Assembly (NCBI GenBank): GCA_002900995.3
Contig: CM035311.1
Coordinates: 2,356,001-2,420,000 of the forward strand
Origin: Ganoderma boninense
Lineage: Eukaryota > Basidiomycota > Agaricomycetes > Polyporales > Polyporaceae
Direction of reading: 5' to 3'
Length of the DNA stretch: 64,000 nucleotides
Part shown: positions 20,129 through 31,663 of the stretch, one piece after another
Layout: every line of letters begins with the position of its first letter
Position numbering within the stretch: the first letter of the stretch is position 1
Notes under the pieces: generated by a model
What the model was told of the DNA's origin: nothing
Seen by the model: only the letters and a program-made list of their open reading frames with translations
Database searches by the model: none
Position numbers and translations under genes: made by a program

Positions 20129-23100
20129 ATGAACAGGTTCGTCGTGGGTGTCGAAAAGGATGCTTCGCCGATGCTAACTACCGTACTGCAACGTGGGCAC
20201 GGACGCGTCGTGTGCGTGAGCAAACCCGCGCAGGAGGAGAGCTGCTTACGAGACTCACTCAAATAAGACGGGCGGAAGGGACAGCAGTCGACTCGGGCAG
20301 TTCTGGATGTGACGGGAGGGGGTGAGCATGGGAACGGGGCGCGGGCAGACGGGTGAAGGGCCGGAAAGAAGGAGAGTGCCAATCGTACCCAGAATGCCAC
20401 GGAGCAGAGTTCTAGTATTCAGATATCCTGCAGAAGACCGTCTCGGATGGGAAGTGAGAGTCGACGGGGCGGCAGGGACGAACCACAGATATAAACATGC
20501 AAGTCAGCGGACCCGAGCGCGCTCCTGATCGGAGAGGTGTGACAGTAGGCTAAGGCGGAGGGTGGTAGAGATTGTGGCGATAGGAAACAATGTCGGTCCA
20601 AGGCTGGGGTGTCCTCAGAGGCAGAGTGATGATGATGGCGGGTGGACGACGGGTGGTGCAGTCGCCCCGGGACGCGCCATGCACGCTGTGGACGAGGACG
20701 AGACGGGGGCGGAGGGGGGCCTCTCTGGAGCCTGGTGGGCGGCCGGGGGGACGGAAGACGACGAGCAGGGAAAACGAGCGGGTCGCTGGTCGTTGTTAGC
20801 GGCAGAGGGAGGTGCGACACGAGTCGACTGCGAAGCGTTGGCTGGTACCAGAAGTCTGGCACTGGCTCCTGGGCGCCCGTTTCTCCCGATAAAAGCTCGT
20901 CCCTCGGCCCTAGCCGCTCGTCGTCCTCGCTCCTCAATCAGCCGACCCCGCCGACGACGTCGTCCACAAGCGTGACGCTCTCCATAATCCACACTGGATC
21001 AGACTGAGACTTGTTTTCCACCACCAGGGAGCCCGGGAAATGCACATTATTATCATCCTATCCACGCTAGCGTCGAGGCGCGGCCCTCCGAGTCCCAGCC
21101 ATGATCCCTATCATCATGATCAGAGCTCCCCGCAGAACGCGCCGTCCCGTGGCCACAGGAGGCGGGGGATCCGAACAGGGCCTACAGTATCCCGGACGGT
21201 CTGTGGAGCGGCCGTGGCAGGTGCCCTGTGCGCGCACAGGCACACGCCCCTCCGCCTTGATTCATGAATGAATGCAGTCGTGAATGCAACCTTGCATGCA
21301 CCAACGCAGGCGGCAACACGCTCGAGTCCGATGAAAGGCCTATGACGACACCGTCTCGTCTATGGTCGATGACGATCGACGACCCCCATCACGCGTTTAA
21401 AGCGGCGCTGCGTGGGGCGTCTTCCTCCGCGTAACTTACCGTTCAAATTTCAACATGAGTGGGAAAACATATATGCCTGCCGCATTTCGAGTGGGTCCCG
21501 CTGTGCAGGACACTGTCCACGGGACGAGCGCACCGAGTGGGAGGACCCGCAGGTCGAAGGTAGGTCGAAGCTTCGGGCGGGGACGTCTGCATGCAATTCC
21601 GCCGAGGATTGCAAGCTGGGGATGACAGCGACCAGCCTCTGACAGGGCTCCTCACGGCGCTGCGCCTGGATCGCTGCCTGTCGCTGTCCGACCCGAGACG
21701 GCAAGGACGCACCTCGACTCTGGCGACGCGCCGCTGACGCGCTTGTTCTGCAGGCCTAACCATATGGAACGATCAGTGATCACGTGTCTCCGTAGACGAC
21801 CACCGCGTCTCACTCAGCTCGCGCCCAGCCCGAGTGAACTGCCCTCGACGCGCAGGTGCCGATGCCCGCCGCGCCTGGCGGCCTGCCGTATGCGCACCAC
21901 AACCATCCTTCCCGCGGGCGAGCCCGACGTTCCAGCCCCCTGTCAAGACCGCGAGGCCCCGCGGTCTTCTCGGACGATAAGCTTAACTGACCACATAAAA
22001 GTTACGCGCCTTTCATTCCACATGCTCTCCTCCCTGAATAACCTGTGCAGCACCGCTTCAAATACAACGAACTTCAAGTGCCCGCGACACCTTTGCGCAA
22101 TAATAGGACAAACACCCCCGCGGGGTCCTCCATATCTTGTCCGTCTTAACCCCCTGCATACCCCGACGGCATATCTTGGGGTGGGAAGCGGAAGATTCTC
22201 GCGACGACATACGCGACGGGGCAGCTGCGCCGGTGTTTAATGTTTTCTCTCATGATACTTATCCCCAGTACGTACACGAGCCCAGCCATCACTTGTCTTG
22301 AAAGGCTGAAGCAATTTTCCCCTGCATCGTTCCAAAACTTACGTACCGTTGCCAGCACTGGTCTCACAGCCAATTGCCATTGTCAGCCATTCGCGACACA
22401 CGACACACGCTCCGTGAGCGTACGCCGCAAACGAAGACGGCAAACCGCACTTGCAGTAGGGTTCGCGATTCGGCAAGATGAAGACCGAAGAGGGGTTTGC
22501 AAGCCGACGTCCATCAGACGCTTCCTCCGTTCCTGTCAACCCCGGATAGGAGGACAGCTGAGCTTTGGACAACGTTATCATATGCGCAAAACGAATCAAT
22601 GTCCTGATTTTACAAACGTCAAAAACAACATTGCAAGACGTGCATATATGCATACTGAAACTTGGAAAGGGCGAGCAGACGTGCCTAGCATGATCCGCGC
22701 TATCGTGTCGGTCTACCGATTGCGATCGTCCCGGGCTGGCATGACGGCGCGTTTGAGATGCCGAAGTGGTCGCAGGTGGATGATGAGTGAGCTTGGCGGC
22801 GGGAGCTGCCCGAACAAGGACAAAGTGGTCGCTCGAGCCACTTCATGTCCTTAGCCACATCCGGATAACGGGCGAACCGTCTGCAGCTAGGGCTGGTCAT
22901 GCATAGTCACAACACTGCCCCAAACAGACATACGTAACACTCACGGAACGCATGTCGGCCTTGGCGGGGGAGTGGTAGAGCAAAAGCTGAGCGGCGTCCA
23001 ATGCTGTCACGCGCGACGCCGTTTATTCGCAAGCCGGGGTGCTTTCAATCAAAGTCGCAGCATGCTTCTGTTCTTCGTCCTGTACTCTCAAAGTTTAATA

Positions 23101-23938
23101 GTACATGCACCGCAGTCCGCGGGTCTGCCGGGGGAGAGAAGGGTGAAAATTCGAACGTCCGCGATCCCATGAAAGCCGTCGAACCGTCTTCTTCCGCACC
23201 GACGATCCCGACGAGGAGTTTGGTAGCTCTTGAGATCCTTAATATCATGTCAATCTATGAATAGTCAATATTGATCAACGTCGAGGTGGGGTGTGCAAGC
23301 ACGCCACGATGGTTGTCACGGAAATGCAATGGACTAGGCCATTTCTTAATGCGCACCGGCGCAGACACTTCGCAGGACTGCCCTTCCCTTATCCATGAGC
23401 ATCGACTCGCAGCAACGTGATGATCAGGCTCACCTTCACGAAAAATACATGGCGCACCCAGTCGGTGAGAGATTCGCTGCATCCTTCGGCGATAGGTCGA
23501 CCGCCACAGCGCAAGATGGTCGCCACTTCATGGGGGTTCCGAAGCGAGAATGACAGGTATAGTGGGGTGCGAACATACATTGCTGGACGATACGCGCACG
23601 ATGTCGCAGATAAGCCTGCCTTAGCAAGCACATCTTGTTCTCGAAGATGACACAAGGGGCCTCGAGGACGCCCGGCATCTACGCTAGAAGCGTAACCAAC
23701 TTGCAGGACCTCCTCAAGCATGCGGATCATAGATAGACGTGGGTGGGCTGCCCAGCCCGACAGTAGGAGCTGCGCAAGACCCAGAGCTGGATAGGACTGG
23801 CCGCCATCGCCGACGCGCGGGTGATGGAGTACAGTTGAACTTCCATTCCGGGACTGCAGACGTGTTCCGGGAGATGCCGGCGGAGTGCGAAAGGGGCACA
23901 GCTGCAGCATTCTCACACGCCGACGGTCTCCACCCACG
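20129..23938. other. Gene-poor stretch of 3.8 kb between divergent genes
   Basis: The longest gene-free stretch of the window lies between the divergent starts of the kinase and the BYE1-like gene. Open frames on both strands (such as 21743-22240 plus and 23389-24072 minus) have no family wording. It can hold long 5' UTRs and promoters, an unrecognised non-coding RNA, or decayed insertions. An ACGCGT (MluI-type) site lies near 21391. Confidence 0.5.
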
Positions 23939-26900
23939 ATGTCAACCCGAACGACCACCGTCAGGACCCGACGACTGACAAAGGCTGCCCCCCACCAGGA
24001 GTCCCCTGTTCTGAGCCACGAGAAGGAAAACATAAACATGAACGGATCGTCTGGGAAGGCCAGGGCGGCCAAGAGAGGCGCAAAGACCTACTGCTTGTGC
24101 AAACAGGCGGACGATGGATCACCCATGATCCACTGCTCAACATGCAAGGATTGGTGCGTCCTTACATTTCTTTGGGTCGCCTCTTTTCACTAATGATCTG
24201 TGTTGCAGGTACCATTTCCGATGTGTTGATCTCAGCGAGAGGGATGCGGAGGAGATCCGTGAGTCTTCCCCTATCCTCTTGTGGCGCCCCGTCGAGCTCA
24301 CCCCGTCTTCCATTCAGAGTCTTACGTATGTCCCACATGCCACGAGAAAACTGGCGCCAGAACCATCAGTGAGTATTCTGCTTGCATATACCCAGTTCAC
24401 CTTCAGCTGCCTCGTCGCGGCGCCCTCTGTTGGTCTCGATGTATTTCACACCAATACGATACTTGGTTGTCATCTAACCTACTGGCCTGGGCTACTATAT
24501 GCTTGTCCCTGCGTTACGGAACGTACACACCCGCCGTCTGCGGAAGGTCCGACCGCGTTGGTAGAGCAACAAGTCCTGTCGTTCCATACCTCGTGTGCTC
24601 TCCGTGTCTGGTAAAGCGCTTGCCTGCTGTAGCTAGCTAGTTGCCGTAGTCCCTCCGGGCGACCGTGGTCAATAAAGCAAAGAGCACCAAACTTATGACG
24701 GTCGGACCGACGTTGTGAGGAGGGTACAAGTGGATACACACCTTATGCGCAGCCAGACACAGACATATTGAACGCCCACGGCGAGGAGGAGGATGCACTG
24801 TTAGGATAGATTCACCGTTACGTAGGATACATGCAGTCCGTTCCGCTGCTCCATTGCTTCTGCTCTTCCTTCCGTTTTCAATCCCGTTATGATCGTCCAT
24901 GATCGAGGTGCTGACCCAGGTTCGTTCCATCCACAGAGGAATGGGAAGGGCCAGACGCAATGCAAGCCGCCCACACCGAAGACACTCAAGCGTCGTCGAG
25001 CGCTGCGGAGGACAAGAAGGACGAGGTCGTTGTCGCGCCGAAAGAAGACGAGCACACGTCCGACGCAGAAAGCGACGGCACGGAGGATTACGATCCTGAA
25101 GCCGACAAGGCCCCCAAGGTACGTCGTGCCCGACCCACCATGTCGCAAACTCGGAAGTCTGACGGTCGCACGACCCAACAGCGACGAACCCGTCGTCCCG
25201 CATACCATTCCGATGGCGAGTCTGTTTCGGGCGGATCCCATCGGACCACCAGTCCCAAGCGCATTCGTCGGGCTACCGCAAGCACGTCAGAGAAGGAGCC
25301 TGCTCGAAAGCCGTCTGTCTCTCCGACGGAAACCAACCCGGCCAAGAGGAAGAAGTCCACGTCGAGCCAACCTGCCCCGCCGCCAGCCAAGCGCCCACGA
25401 TCTGAGTCGACCGCTGGAGAAGACGCTGCACGCAAGTACTGCTTGACGAAGCTGCAAGAGCTCTTCCGCCAGATTTTCACGCGTTATCCCTTCCTGGCGC
25501 AGCACACTGAGGCTGAAGAGGACGAGTCACCTCCCGAGCGGACTCTCCAGCCCGATAAGAAGTCCGAGGAGTTGACTCCCGAGGAGAAGGAACAGCTAGA
25601 GAGCAAGGCCAATTTGTTTGGCGTTGATCTCGAGAACTGCATGTACGAGCTCTATTCTGAGCCTGACAAGTCAGGGAAGCAAATAGTTGGTGGGAAGTAC
25701 AAGTATGTATATCTCCATGAACTCCTCTTCACCCAAGAACACCCAACTGACCGCTGGGCTTGTGACCACCAGGGAGCGTTTCCGGATGCTTACTTTTAAT
25801 TTGAGCAAGGCAGACCGTGTTGTCCTCCACATGCGCATAGCATCGTCTCATATTACACCAAAAGAGCTGTCCACGATGTCCTCGACGGATCTCGCGAGCG
25901 AGTCAGAGAAACAGTCCATCAAAAAGCTCGAGGAGGAGGCGCTCGCGCACTCCATCCTCAAGAAGTCCATCGTTCCTCGCGCCAAGATCACCCACAAGGG
26001 GCTGCAGGACATCGAGGACGTGACGGGCGCCGGCCGGCGTGAGGTTGAGCGCGAGCGCGAGGAGGAAGAGGAGGAGCGCATCGAGCGGGAGCGCCTCGCG
26101 CGCCTCCGCGTGCAGGCCCAGCGTTCGCAGTCCACGGGCTCCGTCCCGCCTGAGTCTCCCGTCGCCGGCCAGGCCCTTCCCCCTGCGTGGGGTGCCCCGC
26201 CTCCCGTCCCGGCGCACGCTACGCCCCAGGCAGGCGAGCCTGCGTCGCCCTCGTCGTCTCTGCGCCCGCCCGCGCACCCGCTGTTCGTGCCGTCCGCGTC
26301 TGACTTCACCGGGGGCGCCGACGAGGACGAGCTGAACCTCGCGGACCTGATAAACATCGATGAGGAGGCCACGGGCGAGATCGCCATGTCCCCCGCCGGG
26401 AGCTTGCCCAACCCGTTTGCGGAGCTCCCGCCTGCGCTCCCGGAGGCAAAGCCAGAGGCTGCGTCCCAACCCCAGACCGCTCGTTCGCCGACCACGCCCT
26501 CTACCGGCCCTGGCATTGGCATTTCTCCGTTCGCAGCCAAGGGCTCTCAGCCGGACACACCGTCGCGGTCCTCGTTCGACCTCAATGCTCTGTGGACTCC
26601 CACTGCTACCGAACCACCGATACAACCACCGCCCTCCGAGTCCCAGCCCCAGGCAGAACCGTCGTCTCCTACACCCGCTGGCCAGCAAAACGAGGCGGAT
26701 CTCCTTGGTGGCCAAGCAGATGACCAGGACTTTGATATGTTCCTCAACCACCACGAACCGGACCCCCCGGAAGAAGAGAAAGCTCCTGAGCCTGTGGAGC
26801 CCACTCCGGAGGAGAAACGCGCTGCATTTGAAGCACAGACCCCGGTATGGGATGGAATTGTCAGTACCATTTTTGCTGTCCTGCTACGTGCCGTTGGCTG

Positions 26901-28236
26901 ACCCTTCCTCATACAGGTGAGCATGCCGCTGGACTCGACCATCCCGCAGGAAGTAGCCGTCGTCGCTCGGCAGTCGGGCGGGCGGAGCCTCGGAAGCGAC
27001 TCGCCGGTGTGGCAGACGCTCTTCCCGTCCAAGGAGCTCAGGATCGACGGGCGCGTGCCTGTCGAAAAGTCTGCTCAGTATCTGACGCAGGTGCGCCTCA
27101 ACCCTTCAAAGGAGCTCATCGCCGCTGCCTTCTCTCCTGCGCCTGGGGCGGACCCCGCTGGGTTCCATGCTCTGAAGAGCCACCTGCTCTCCAAAGGGTA
27201 AGCTTACTCGCGCTGCTTCTGCTTCGTTCAGTGCTGGCGTGCTCATTACCGCTTGCAGGCGCCATGGGCTGATCTTTCCGTGGGGCCACAATCCGAAGTC
27301 GAGCGCTCCAGGGCGCGAGCTTTACGTCGTCCCGTTGCTGTCGACCATGCCCATTCCTGAGTACATGGAGCTTCTGGACCAGCTCCAGCTCCCGAAGGAA
27401 CGCGTTGTGGACTACCTCGTCGGCGTTTGGGTGTTGACGAAGGGGAAGCTCTCTCCCCCTCCTCCGCCGGCCGCCGCCCATGTTTCTACAACCCCTCAAC
27501 CGTCGATTACGCCGCCTTCTCTTCCCAATACCGACTTCTCGCACCTGCAGCATCCTAATGTTTTACCTCAGAGCTCGCAGCTGACACAGTCACAAGTCCC
27601 CCTTCAAGCTCAACTAACGGCAGGCGGCAACATGTCCCCTCTATCCGCCACGCTCGCGACTCCAACCCCGGATCTGAGCTCGCTGACCCCGGAACAGATC
27701 ACGCTGATGCTGCAGACACTCTCCCGGACCCCATCTCAATCGCCCCCAACTTCCGCGCCTATCCCGGGCCTCCCAAGTTCGTCTTCGTCTCAGCAGCCCA
27801 TGGCTCTTCCCACGGCCGCCGCACAAACGTGGAACGCCCAGGTGCCCGGGCCCTACCCTCCTCTTCCGGCGTACCCGCAAGCCCAACCGCCGCCTCCGTA
27901 TCCGGGGAGTGGCTCGCCGACTTCTCAAGGCCCCCCAGGTGCTTACGGGAACGATCGATTCAGTGGTCAGAGGCCGTATCAGAACCATCCCAACAACGGC
28001 TTCGAGTACCGGGACGCGGAGGGCGGGGACGAGGGGCCGGAGAGCGTGGGCGTGGGCGAGATCAGGGGTGGCAGAAGGCCGGGTTTGGGTCGAGGGGCCG
28101 CGGTGGCCCTCCGCCGACTGGTCCGCGTAATCGTGGAGGAGGAGGGGTGGATGGGGTGGCGAACAGCAACGATGGGGCTGAGAAGTTCTATGGCTGGCTT
28201 GGGCTCGACGCGCCGTTTACGTTTGCAAGTATGTAA
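23939..28236 (+). CDS. BYE1: BYE1-like PHD/TFIIS-like/SPOC transcription regulator
   Basis: Exons 23939-24153, 24209-24258, 24318-24368, 24937-25702, 25773-26859, 26917-27197 and 27259-28236 give about 1,140 residues. Residues 53-105 form a PHD finger (YCLCKQADDGSPMIHCSTC, WYHFRCVDL, YVCPTC), which in BYE1 reads methylated H3K4. A TFIIS central-domain-like region follows (LTKLQELFRQIF, YKERFRMLTFNLS, HITPKELSTMSSTDLAS), which docks on RNA polymerase II. A SPOC domain lies near residues 720-850 (PVWDGIVSMPLD, RVPVEKSAQYLTQVRL, PIPEYMELLDQL). The C-terminus is Pro-rich, then RGG-rich, ending FYGWLGLDAPFTFASM. The RGG part lies in another frame from about 28,010; one missing base explains it. 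Intron 3 (568 bases) is unusually long. Segment 25119-25181 has perfect splice ends but is also open, so it may be an optional intron. Confidence 0.86.
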
Positions 28237-29278
28237 GGTAATACTTCGAAGTTGGCTGCATGAAAATTTTCTGGTGTATTTGTACCGTACCCTAGCACCT
28301 AGGACAGAACTACGCCGATGTAATTTTCTATTAGTATTTTGCCTTCGCTTCCGGCGTGTTCATGGCTGCTTAGATTGCAATGGACACCAGGTGAGAGCCA
28401 ATTGTAGAGGCTTTTAGTGGGCGCCGTTTGCAGAACCTGGAATAGATATCGGACACTCTTGCGATGATTGGCCACGACGGAGTCGTACGCGTTCACGCTT
28501 TACGTTTAGAAGTTGAGAATGTAGTTTGGGTCAACAGTGTGTTCCTGGTTACGGAGCCAATCAACAGAACTGCCGTTGCTACGGAAAGATGGATCGCAAC
28601 TTTCAAGCCTGGTAGGGTCCGCCTTCGAGACTGGAAGTGTTGTCCGCCGGTGTATGTGGTGCTGTGCGGGCGCTTAGTGTATACAGTCCGCACGAAAAGC
28701 GGCCGAGAGGAAGTTCGCTTCCGAGTGAGTGGCAAAGAGTCGTGTCCTGCCTCGACATCGTCATCTGCACGCGTTGCGCTGTGGGTTGGATATTTCCCCA
28801 TCCGCCATTCACTGCATCACATCTGCCGGTCTTTTCATGTCCGCTTTCGAACATCCACCACGTCCTTTCCGCAGAGGGCGTAGCGTAGATCGTTCCAGTG
28901 GGAACTTGAAACCGACTCTCGCCTGCCCTCTGCGCGCCGGACAACCGTCCACTGCGATTTTTTGACCTCAGTCTGTCCTGCACGGTGAACTACCGGCAAA
29001 CTAAACTAAAAACTCATCTGATCATACAGCCGTAATTCGCTATGGCAGTCTCAAACATCCCATGACGTCCGCCGCGGCGCAGCTCTCCGAATACACTGCC
29101 CTTGCACATCCAATGCGCATCCGAGCCATCATCACTGGCCTCATGCCCCCGATGCTGACATTTGTGCGCAGTCTGGATGCTAGGCTCCGACGGAGTCATG
29201 CCTACCTTACACTGTCCGAGAATTGGCCATCGTATCTCGTCCCACTTCTTCCTGACCCACTAACCTCTCCACTCTAGG
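28237..29278. other. Intergenic kilobase without assignable gene
   Basis: This follows the BYE1-like gene and precedes the DUF6533 gene on the same strand. Open frames of up to 139 codons (28464-28883) are not recognisable and show no start/splice support. Confidence 0.5.
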
Positions 29279-31147
29279 ATGCCGCCGAAGCCTGATGCCG
29301 CTAACACCATTGAAACCGCTACTCTCTATGTTTTGTTGTGAGTAGTCATTCGTCTCAATACATGTCTATCCCATACTGATAGTCTACTACTACTGTATGA
29401 TAGGTTTCCGGATAACTACGGTACTGCCATTGTAACAGGCATGTATGTTCAGCTTGGACCGTCTCATGACCGACCCCCTGACATACTGATGTCTAGTCTT
29501 CGTCATGTACGACTGGATGCTTTCACTGGCGCGAGAGGTGGAACTCTTCTGGTCCGGGAAAGCCCGTCCACTCTCCGCAGCCTTGTACTTTTCGACCAAG
29601 TACACCAACGTGCTTGCCCAAGTTCTCAACATGGTCGCCATCTGGGATTTTTCGATACCTGATGCGGTATGTTTTTCCGACCAGTGAACGGATGAAACAG
29701 ATGCCTGAGCCGTCACCATGCTGCCCCAACAGGGGTGTGTCAAGCGGGAAAATAGTGTTTATCATTCGCATGTTGACTTGGCATTCACAGTTGCACCAGG
29801 GTGGTCGTTGTAGGTCAAATCATTTTATGTCTGAGTATTGTCCCCTCGGCAGGTGCGTCTACTTCCCCATCTGAACGCTGTAGCTTACTAAGATATGTCT
29901 TTGTTAGCATTTTCCGGGTTGCGAGCGTATGCGTTGACTCAGCGCCGCTGGATACCTGCCCTCATTTTTCTTCTTTCGTGCCTTCCGGCTGTGACGAACA
30001 TGGTACGGCGCTGCCTCTCTCGAATCGAATCGATCCTTTTTTTAACATGTCATGCAGGTATTCTTCGGGTTCAATATCGTCGGTTTCAAGTTCCCCATCT
30101 TGGGCTGCGTCAGCAACACTACGCTTCCTCCTTCTATCGGACAGATGTACGAATATCTAGCTTGTTTTACAGCGTGGGTCCCGGCTGACCTGGCGCTAGC
30201 TGTTCGTAAGGTACCTCTGAATGGCACAACAGTATAATCATTGAACTTTCTTCAATAGTCATAATCATGGAGCGAACATCCGCCATTCTGTCCGATACCC
30301 TGCTCATTGTTGTCACCTGGAGGCAGATCGTCTTTGACGGCAGAATGAAGGCTAGCGGCCAGATGGACGTCACAAAAACAAAGAGTCTCGCATCGGTAAT
30401 GCTATGTGATGGTTCGTCCGTATACACTCTGAACTATGTCACATACTCAAAGGCCACCCGTTTGACAGGCATGCTCTACTTTGTGTGAGTTCTGTAGGTG
30501 ATCCACGCCGATAATACGTGTATCTCAAATTTACCTATGAACAGGGTACTGCTAACGCTGAATACCATCCAATTCGTCCTTACAGAACTATCGCTGACTT
30601 CCTTGTCGCTGGTAAGCACGTCCAGCGCTTTGCTGGTTCCAGTTCAAGGCGTGAAGCCCTACCCTTGATCCTCCTAAAGACAGCACAAGGCGAACCCAAC
30701 AGGTTGATCGGATTCTTTACAGCTCCGTACGTTTGCCATTTATTCTGGAAGTAGTCAATTTCTTGAACGGTGTTGATCAGATCACGGTCCCCCACGGTTG
30801 GAATTTCCTCAGTCCTCATATCCCATTTCCTCCTCGACCTCCAAGAAGCTCACCAGAGGAAAGCGATTGGGCTCGCCACGGATGACCCTTTGCACACGTC
30901 GCAGGGCTTCAGCATCCGTTCGTTCAATCTTGTACCCGCCCTCGGTTCGCTTGCCGCCACCATAGGTTCTACGCACGGCGGTTTGGAGGATAGCGACGAG
31001 GGCAAAGAAGATGATGGCTTCTTTGGAACATCGGAAGATTTCTCACAACATTCAAACAGAGACAGGTCTCCTAGGGAGGTTAACCATGAGTTGGCAATTT
31101 TAGAAATGGCGCGACCGGAAGATGCAGAGTTAGGTCTTGGGTTGTGA
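29279..31147 (+). CDS. DUF6533 multi-pass membrane protein
   Basis: This is a member of the large basidiomycete DUF6533 family of predicted seven-helix proteins. The diagnostic opening VFVMYDWMLSLAREVELFW is followed by hydrophobic segments (LAFSGLRAYALTQRRW, ALIFLLSCLPAVTNM, FFGFNIVGFKFPILGC, TAWVPADLALAVLIIMERT, LSDTLLIVVTWRQ, GMLYFVVLLTLNTIQFVLTE). Near the C-terminus ISSVLISHFLLDLQEAHQR fits the usual ending before a soluble acidic tail (ARPEDAELGLGL). Roughly ten exons are needed. The exon after the GTAIVT segment appears to use a GC donor (near 29439). Exon borders around 29,670-29,900 and 30,620-30,770 are uncertain. Function of the family is unknown; it often lies in expanded, variable gene sets. 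Confidence 0.8.
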
Positions 31148-31663
31148 AGCATCACTCGGGCTCGTTCAAATTGGTGGGCATCTCATCCCACCTATGTAAG
31201 TATGCAGTGTCCTTTTAAACTCGAATCTCATTGATCTTAACAGGATGACAACGTGCAACCATCGCCCTCCTACCAGCAAGGAAATACGCCGACGTTGTCG
31301 AGGTTGGAGTCACGACTAAGTACTTCTTACAATACAGGTCGCACAGACTCAAACGTATAATCTGAGATAGAAGTTCATGTGCCTATCCTCGTGGATTTGG
31401 GGTTTCACATACGCTCCTGGTCGTACCACAAGATACAGTGGCAAATCACTCGCGTCTCACGCGGCATTCAAGACGACTTACCTTCGTGGCGCCTTCCGCC
31501 CGTACTAAAAGAACAACAAAGACATTCCGCATCATCCGAGGCAAGAGACGTCGATTCCTTTCATAATAGATACACACAGCGAGGAGAGGTATAGAACGGA
31601 AGTGGGAGATAAATGGGCGATCCACACGAGCGAGACGAGACGCCGCACGCCCCCAACACGCGC
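31148..31663. other. Convergent 3' region
   Basis: This is the space between the ends of the DUF6533 gene (plus) and PMT4 (minus). I see no gene; it should contain both 3' UTRs. Confidence 0.5.

Noticed and set aside
23389..24072. Minus-strand frame of 227 codons overlapping the BYE1 start
   Set aside because: It covers the first BYE1 exon in antisense, and its upstream part has no recognisable motif or splice structure.
24540..24620. Possible tRNA (GTTGGTAGAGCA-like A box)
   Set aside because: No B box (GGTTCGAATCC type) follows within tRNA distance and no acceptor stem can be drawn; the stretch is inside an intron.
25848..26754. Minus-strand open frames of 230 and 283 codons opposite the BYE1-like gene
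   Set aside because: Arg/Ala/Gly-rich shadows of the coding strand; the plus strand carries the recognisable TFIIS-like and SPOC wording.
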